This document shows positions 6,419 to 10,021 of a DNA stretch of 10,021 bases, in pieces. A program made the translations under genes and the position numbers. The stretch spans positions 1 to 10,021 of the forward strand of contig CAYNWK010000152.1 of assembly GCA_964400875.1 (NCBI GenBank), read 5' to 3'. The notes under the pieces are model-generated. The model had not been told where the DNA came from. It made no database searches and was given only the letters and a program-made list of their open reading frames with translations. How positions within the stretch are numbered: the stretch's first letter is position 1; every line of letters starts with the position of its first letter. Source of the DNA: CAYNWK01 sp964400875. GTDB taxonomy: Bacteria > Chloroflexota > Anaerolineae > Anaerolineales > UBA4823.

Positions 6419-6446
6419 GAGGCCATCATGCATCACCGATGGCCTC
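6419..6446 (+). promoter_or_regulatory. 9-bp perfect hairpin in the rpsL leader
   Basis: GAGGCCATC (6419-6427) pairs perfectly with GATGGCCTC (6438-6446) around the 10-nt loop ATGCATCACC. It sits about 60 nt into the predicted leader and 110 nt before the rpsL start. There is no T run after it, so it is not a normal terminator. A role as a ribosomal-protein binding site or mRNA-stability element is possible. The remaining leader up to the Shine-Dalgarno shows only a 5-bp hairpin (6491-6506) whose loop is GGAGAA. Confidence 0.55.
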
Positions 6447-6557
6447 CCTTATTGGAAAGAAAAATACGATCCTGGACTTCCGTCCCAATATGAGCGGAGA
6501 AGCTCAGGGTCGTTGCGCGATTAATATTGAAGCAGTTAGTGGATCGGGAGGCTCAAA

Positions 6558-6974
6558 GTGCCAACGATTAACCAGCTGGTCCGTAAGGGCCGCAAGTCAA
6601 AAAAATCGAAGAGCAAGGCGCCAGCGCTGCAGTACACTTTTAATTCCAACAAGCAGCGCCGCTTCCGGCAGCCGAAAGGCGCTCCACAAAAGCGGGGTGT
6701 GTGCACGGTCGTGCGCACCATGACCCCTAAAAAACCGAACTCCGCCTTGCGCAAGATCGCTCGTGTTCGTCTGACGAACGGGATCGAAGTCACCGCTTAC
6801 ATCCCGGGAGAGGGGCACACCCTCCAAGAGCACTCGGTTGTGATGGTGCGTGGCGGTCGTGTCAAGGACTTGCCTGGTGTGCGCTATCACATCGTACGGG
6901 GCACCCTGGACACAGGCGGTGTCTCCGATCGGCGCCAGGCGCGTTCGAAGTACGGGGCGAAGAGACCCAAATAA
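6558..6974 (+). CDS. rpsL: 30S ribosomal protein S12
   Basis: The 138-residue protein is S12, located at the decoding centre of the small subunit, where it monitors codon-anticodon pairing. It starts with GTG at 6558, which gives the family N-terminus MPTINQLVRKGR and follows GGGAGG (6546-6551) by 6 nt. Conserved blocks are PQKRGVCT, MTPKKPNSALRK and GGRVKDLPGVRYHIVRG. K58 and K103 match E. coli K43 and K88, the classic streptomycin positions, and are wild type. D104, the aspartate methylthiolated in many bacteria, is present. Compared with E. coli there are 15 extra residues before PQKRG (about 25-42), a known variant shared with Firmicutes and related groups. It has its own promoter and leader and is followed by rpsG after 91 bp with an intervening hairpin. 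Confidence 0.99.
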   Translation: MPTINQLVRKGRKSKKSKSKAPALQYTFNSNKQRRFRQPKGAPQKRGVCTVVRTMTPKKPNSALRKIARVRLTNGIEVTAYIPGEGHTLQEHSVVMVRGGRVKDLPGVRYHIVRGTLDTGGVSDRRQARSKYGAKRPK

Positions 6975-6988
6975 ATATACAGCACAGC

Positions 6989-7025
6989 AGAATCGCCGGG
7001 TGAAACAAAATTGTCCGGCGGTTCT
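6989..7025 (+). promoter_or_regulatory. rpsL-rpsG intercistronic hairpin, candidate S7 feedback site
   Basis: AGAATCGCCGG (6989-6999) pairs with CCGGCGGTTCT (7015-7025), 11 bp with one G-U, around a 15-nt loop that can add a few weak pairs. It lies 40 nt before the rpsG start. In E. coli, S7 binds the rpsL-rpsG intercistronic RNA and represses its own translation; the matching position and structure suggest the same control here. The sequence itself was not compared with the S7 site in 16S rRNA. Confidence 0.55.
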
Positions 7026-7065
7026 TACCGCTAAACCTTGAACCAAACTTGAATGGAGAAGTCGG

Positions 7066-7536
7066 ATGCCGCGACGTTACCGACCTGAAAGACGAAAAAT
7101 TTCGCCCGACGTGCGCTATAACAGCGTCAGAGTGCAATCGTTCATTAACCGAGTGATGGAACGAGGCAAGAAAAGCCTCGCCACAACACTAGTCTATGAC
7201 GCCCTCGACCTGGTCGAGGAGCGCATGGGCAAGAACGGCCTCGAGGTCTTCGAGCAGGCGATCAAAAATGTCTCACCGGTGATGGAAGTTAAACCTCGCC
7301 GCGTGGGCGGTGCAACTTATCAGGTGCCAATGGAGGTTCCATCGCACCGCCAGTTCGCCCTGGCGACACGCTGGATACTAGGGGCCGCTCGGACTCGCTC
7401 GGGTAGGACTTTTTCGGAGAAGTTGGCAGCGGAGTTGATGGATGCTGCCAACAATACCGGCACTGCCATCCGAAAGCGTGAAGAAGCCCATCGCATGGCC
7501 GAGGCCAATCGCGCTTTCTCTCATTTCCGTTATTAG
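7066..7536 (+). CDS. rpsG: 30S ribosomal protein S7
   Basis: The 156-residue protein is full-length S7, the primary binder of the 3' major domain of 16S rRNA that nucleates head assembly of the 30S subunit and lines the E site. The sequence opens MPRRYRPERRKISPD and contains the expected INRVMERGKKSLA, the beta-hairpin region NVSPVMEVKPRRVGGATYQVP, and the RWILGAAR and EKLAAELMDAANNTG helices, ending AEANRAFSHFRY. GGAG at 7055-7058 lies 7 nt before the ATG. It is between rpsL and fusA as in nearly all str operons. S7 is the usual autoregulator of this operon, and a hairpin immediately upstream could be its mRNA target. The stop codon overlaps a small inverted repeat (7532-7546) that runs towards fusA. 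Confidence 0.99.
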   Translation: MPRRYRPERRKISPDVRYNSVRVQSFINRVMERGKKSLATTLVYDALDLVEERMGKNGLEVFEQAIKNVSPVMEVKPRRVGGATYQVPMEVPSHRQFALATRWILGAARTRSGRTFSEKLAAELMDAANNTGTAIRKREEAHRMAEANRAFSHFRY

Positions 7537-7546
7537 AATATCTAAT
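7532..7546 (+). repeat. Inverted repeat spanning the rpsG stop codon
   Basis: ATTAGA (7532-7537) and TCTAAT (7541-7546) form a 6-bp AT-rich dyad around ATA, with the rpsG TAG inside the left arm. It is weak as RNA, but it occupies the junction where reinitiation on fusA would occur. Confidence 0.4.
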
Positions 7547-7563
7547 TTGCTATTGGTTATCTG

Positions 7564-9633
7564 ATGTCTCGTCAACACCCGTTAGAAACTTACCGAAATA
7601 TTGGGATCATTGCCCACATCGATGCGGGCAAGACCACCACGACCGAGCGTATCCTGTTTTATACCGGGAAGACGCATCGGATCGGTTCCGTTGACGAGGG
7701 TACCACCGTGACCGACTGGATGGAACAGGAACGCGAGCGGGGCATTACCATCGTTTCCGCGGCTGTTTCCGCCGTCTGGAAGGGCTATCAAATCAACATC
7801 ATCGATACACCCGGTCATATCGACTTTACCGCCGAAGTGCAGCGCTCACTGCGAGTGCTCGATGGCGGTATCGTTATCTTTGACGCTGTCCAGGGCGTCG
7901 AACCACAGAGTGAGACCGTCTGGCGGCAGGCCGATCGTTATCACGTGCCGCGCATCTGCCTCGTGAACAAGATGGATCGCGTAGGCGCTTCGTATAGTCG
8001 TACAATGGAGATGATCAAAGATCGCCTGGGCGCCAACCCGATTGCTGTCCAATTACCAATTGGCGAGGAAGCTAACTTCAAAGGCGTCGTTGATCTTTTT
8101 ACCGAGAAGGCGATCGTATGGGAAGACGACCTCGGGCGCGAGCCGCGCGAGACCGAGATCCCACCCGATTTGGTCGGCTTGGCCGCGGAAATGCGCGAGC
8201 GTATGATTGAGCAGATCGCCGAGACGGATGATGAGCTCACCTTGAAATACCTGGAAGGAGAGCCCATCCCGGTTGAAGATCTGAAAGCCGGCTTGCGCAG
8301 GGCTGTTATTGAAAACAAGGCTACTCCACTGTATTGCGGCAGCTCGCTTAAGAATAAAGGCGTCCAGCCGTTGCTGGATGCGGTCATTGATTTCCTGCCT
8401 TCCCCGGAAGACGTACCCCCGGTCAAGGGCTTTGATCCCGATACCGAGGAAGAACTGGAACGTCCCGCCGAAGACGATGCGCCGCTGAGCGCGCTGGTCT
8501 TCAAGATTGTCACCGATCCGTACGTTGGCCGGCTGGCTTATGTGCGGGTGTACTCCGGGAAGATCACCCAGGGATCGATGGTCTATAACTCTACTAAGGG
8601 ACAGCGCGAGCGCATCGGCCGGTTGCTGCGGATGTATGCGGACCGCCGGGAAGATGTCGGCGAAGTTTTGGCTGGAGATATCGGCGCGACCCTTGGTCTA
8701 AAAGAATCCTTTACTGGCGATACCCTGTGCGATGCCACCAACCAGATCATCCTGGAGAATATCACCTTTCCTGAACCAGTGATCTCCGTGGCGATCGAAC
8801 CGAAAACCACCGCCGACCAGGATAAGATGAGCGAAGCGCTGCGCAAGCTGGCCGAAGAAGACCCGACTTTCCACGTTCGCAAAGACGAGGAAACCGGCCA
8901 GACATTGATCTGGGGGATGGGCGAGCTGCATTTAGAGGTTCTGGTAGATCGCATGCTGCGCGAGTTTCGCGTACAGGCGCGCGTCGGTCGCCCGCAAGTC
9001 GCTTACCGCGAGTCGATCACCCGGCCGGTCGAGGAGGCCGAATATCGCTACGTCAAACAGACCGGGGGTCGCGGCCAATATGGGCACGTTGTTTTAGAGA
9101 TCCAGCCCGGCGAGCTCGGCAGCGGGGTCGAGTTCGAGAACGATATCGTAGGCGGTGTGATCCCCAAAGAATATATCAAGGCCGTGGAAAAAGGCGTGCG
9201 GGAGGCAGCCGAAGCCGGCATCCTGGCCGGTTACCCCATTACGGACGTGAGTGTGCGTTTATACGACGGCTCATACCACGAAGTGGATTCCAGTGAAATG
9301 GCCTTCAAAATGGCCGGATCGTTCGCTTTCCGTGAAGGTGTGCAGAAAGGCGCGCCAGTTCTTCTGGAACCGATTATGAAAGTGGAAGTCGTCACGCCGG
9401 AAGACTTCCTGGGCGAGGCCATCGGTTTGCTCAACGCCCGCCGCGGCGAGATCATCAGCACCGAAATGCGCCCCGGAAATGCGCAGGCCATCCGCGCCAG
9501 TGTACCGCTGGCCGAGATGTTTGGGTTTGCAACCACCCTGCGCTCGAGCACGCAAGGCCGCGGCGTGTTCACAATGGAATTTGATCACTACGCCCAGGTC
9601 GCCGAGAGCGTAGCCAAGGCAATTATGACGTAG
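7564..9633 (+). CDS. fusA: Elongation factor G
   Basis: The 689-residue protein is a full-length EF-G, the GTPase that drives translocation of tRNA and mRNA and, with ribosome recycling factor, splits post-termination ribosomes. G motifs are intact: G1 AHIDAGKT (17-24), switch I RGITIVSA (59-66), G3 DTPGH (81-85) and G4 NKMD (135-138), with GSSLKNKG serving as G5. Domain II carries GRLAYVRVYSG; domain III carries IEPKTTADQDKM; domain IV has TGGRGQYGHV (500-509), the part that enters the A site; and domain V contains MKVEVVTPEDFLGEAIGLLNARRGEI. The ATG at 7564 gives the standard N-terminus, 27 bp after rpsG. No Shine-Dalgarno is visible in those 27 bases, which is unusual for so highly expressed a gene and suggests translational coupling to rpsG. 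Only one EF-G appears in the window, so a paralogue elsewhere cannot be excluded. Confidence 0.99.
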   Translation: MSRQHPLETYRNIGIIAHIDAGKTTTTERILFYTGKTHRIGSVDEGTTVTDWMEQERERGITIVSAAVSAVWKGYQINIIDTPGHIDFTAEVQRSLRVLDGGIVIFDAVQGVEPQSETVWRQADRYHVPRICLVNKMDRVGASYSRTMEMIKDRLGANPIAVQLPIGEEANFKGVVDLFTEKAIVWEDDLGREPRETEIPPDLVGLAAEMRERMIEQIAETDDELTLKYLEGEPIPVEDLKAGLRRAVIENKATPLYCGSSLKNKGVQPLLDAVIDFLPSPEDVPPVKGFDPDTEEELERPAEDDAPLSALVFKIVTDPYVGRLAYVRVYSGKITQGSMVYNSTKGQRERIGRLLRMYADRREDVGEVLAGDIGATLGLKESFTGDTLCDATNQIILENITFPEPVISVAIEPKTTADQDKMSEALRKLAEEDPTFHVRKDEETGQTLIWGMGELHLEVLVDRMLREFRVQARVGRPQVAYRESITRPVEEAEYRYVKQTGGRGQYGHVVLEIQPGELGSGVEFENDIVGGVIPKEYIKAVEKGVREAAEAGILAGYPITDVSVRLYDGSYHEVDSSEMAFKMAGSFAFREGVQKGAPVLLEPIMKVEVVTPEDFLGEAIGLLNARRGEIISTEMRPGNAQAIRASVPLAEMFGFATTLRSSTQGRGVFTMEFDHYAQVAESVAKAIMT

Positions 9634-9647
9634 CTGAGCAGTCCGGA

Positions 9648-9681
9648 GGTAGTTTGGCGGGCGTGCTGTCCCCAAACCACC
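9648..9681 (+). other. Hairpin between fusA and tuf
   Basis: GGTAGTTTGG (9648-9657) pairs with CCAAACCACC (9672-9681), nine pairs with one A-C mismatch, around a 14-nt loop. An alternative pairing of GCGGG (9657-9661) with CCCGC (9680-9684) is mutually exclusive. No T run follows, so it may attenuate or process the fusA-tuf transcript rather than end it. Confidence 0.45.
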
Positions 9682-9692
9682 CGCTGCTTCAA

Positions 9693-9722
9693 TTGACTGC
9701 ATAACGGATAGTTAGCTAACAT
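9693..9722 (+). promoter_or_regulatory. Candidate tuf promoter with overlapping palindrome
   Basis: TTGACT (9693-9698, the same -35 as rpoB) and TAACAT (9717-9722, 4 of 6) are separated by 18 nt. The perfect 10-bp palindrome GTTAGCTAAC (9711-9720) overlaps the -10, as an operator would. Expected initiation near 9729 lies just before the Shine-Dalgarno at 9731-9735, giving a very short leader. Confidence 0.5.
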
Positions 9723-9743
9723 ACTTGGGTAGGAGAAGTGCAC

Positions 9744-10021
9744 ATGGGCAAGCAAAAATTTGAGCGGACGAAGCCGCATATGAACGTGGGCACGATCGGG
9801 CACATCGATCACGGCAAGACGACGCTGACGGCGGCGATCACGAAATACTGCTCGATGTTAGGGCACGGGGAGTTTCGGGCCTTCGATTCGATCGACAATG
9901 CGCCGGAAGAGAAAGACCGGGGCATCACCATCAACATAGCGCACGTGGAATACGAGACGGACAACCGGCACTATGCGCACGTGGACATGCCGGGGCACCG
10001 GGACTACATCAAGAACATGAT
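9744..10021 (+). CDS. tuf: Elongation factor Tu, N-terminal part (3' end outside window)
   Basis: The first 92 codons of EF-Tu are present. EF-Tu delivers aminoacyl-tRNA to the ribosome as a GTP complex. G1 GHIDHGKT (19-26), the effector region IDNAPEEKDRGITIN (50-64) and the catalytic H85 are seen. The G3 motif reads DMPGHRD (81-87) where most bacterial EF-Tu have DCPGHAD; Arg at this place is normal in archaeal and eukaryotic EF-1A. The ATG follows AGGAG (9731-9735) by 8 nt. It lies 110 bp after fusA, behind a hairpin and a candidate promoter. Codon use is unlike the neighbours: Arg is always CGG (5 of 5), Thr is ACG in 7 of 8, Ala is GCG in 5 of 6. The G4 motif and domains II and III are beyond the window. 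Confidence 0.98.
   Translation, partial: MGKQKFERTKPHMNVGTIGHIDHGKTTLTAAITKYCSMLGHGEFRAFDSIDNAPEEKDRGITINIAHVEYETDNRHYAHVDMPGHRDYIKNM

Noticed and set aside
6596..6662. Extra N-terminal residues in S12 as a novel insertion
   Set aside because: The insertion before PQKRG is a known variant of S12 shared with Firmicutes and other phyla.
6439..6723. 94-codon frame starting in the rpsL leader and overlapping rpsL out of frame
   Set aside because: Most of it is the alternate frame of rpsL; the leader part has no ribosome site and resembles no protein I know.
7941..8513. 190-codon minus-strand open frame within fusA
   Set aside because: Ser-rich shadow of the fusA coding strand with no domain.
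1..10021. Search for tRNA, rRNA, CRISPR repeats, insertion sequences, toxin-antitoxin or defence genes
   Set aside because: No cloverleaf, regular repeat array, transposase motif or terminal inverted repeat was seen. The window is housekeeping sequence throughout.

Overview
The window is a piece of a bacterial chromosome carrying core translation and transcription genes. GC content looks moderate to moderately high. I infer Chloroflexota, most likely an Anaerolineae-like lineage. The evidence is the RpoB, S12, S7, EF-G and EF-Tu sequence character (S12 has the long N-terminal insertion also seen in Firmicutes; EF-Tu starts MGKQKFERTKPHMNVGT) and sigma-A-type promoters. This assignment is from memory of the families and was not tested by a search.

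Layout. Positions 2-199 hold the proline-rich C-terminus of an unidentified plus-strand protein, followed by a 14-bp GC-rich terminator hairpin (219-251). Two minus-strand genes follow: a YhhN/TMEM86-type lysoplasmalogenase (336-1013) and, upstream of it in transcription order, the ribosome-assembly GTPase Era (1060-1968). Neither has a visible Shine-Dalgarno sequence. Each has a -10-like element only 7-10 nt before its ATG, which suggests leaderless or near-leaderless mRNAs.

A 409-bp divergent intergenic region (1969-2377) separates era from rpoB. It holds a near-consensus promoter (TTGACT-18-TATAAT) and an rpoB leader of about 235 nt with a 16-bp hairpin, a possible 40-codon leader frame, a 9-nt direct repeat and several AGATCT hexamers.

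The plus-strand operon is rpoB (2378-6289), rpsL (6558-6974), rpsG (7066-7536), fusA (7564-9633) and tuf (from 9744, cut by the window end). This is a str-type cluster, but rpoC is absent between rpoB and rpsL. A separate strong promoter and a structured leader precede rpsL, and another promoter lies just before tuf. Thus beta subunit, S12/S7, EF-G and EF-Tu are adjacent but can probably be tuned separately. A hairpin between rpsL and rpsG sits where S7 feedback control acts in E. coli.

I see no mobile element, CRISPR array, tRNA, rRNA or defence system. The most interesting points are the missing rpoC, a roughly 160-residue segment in RpoB carrying degenerate W-L/I repeats, unusual residues in the rifamycin pocket, the divergent codon use of tuf, and the leader structures.
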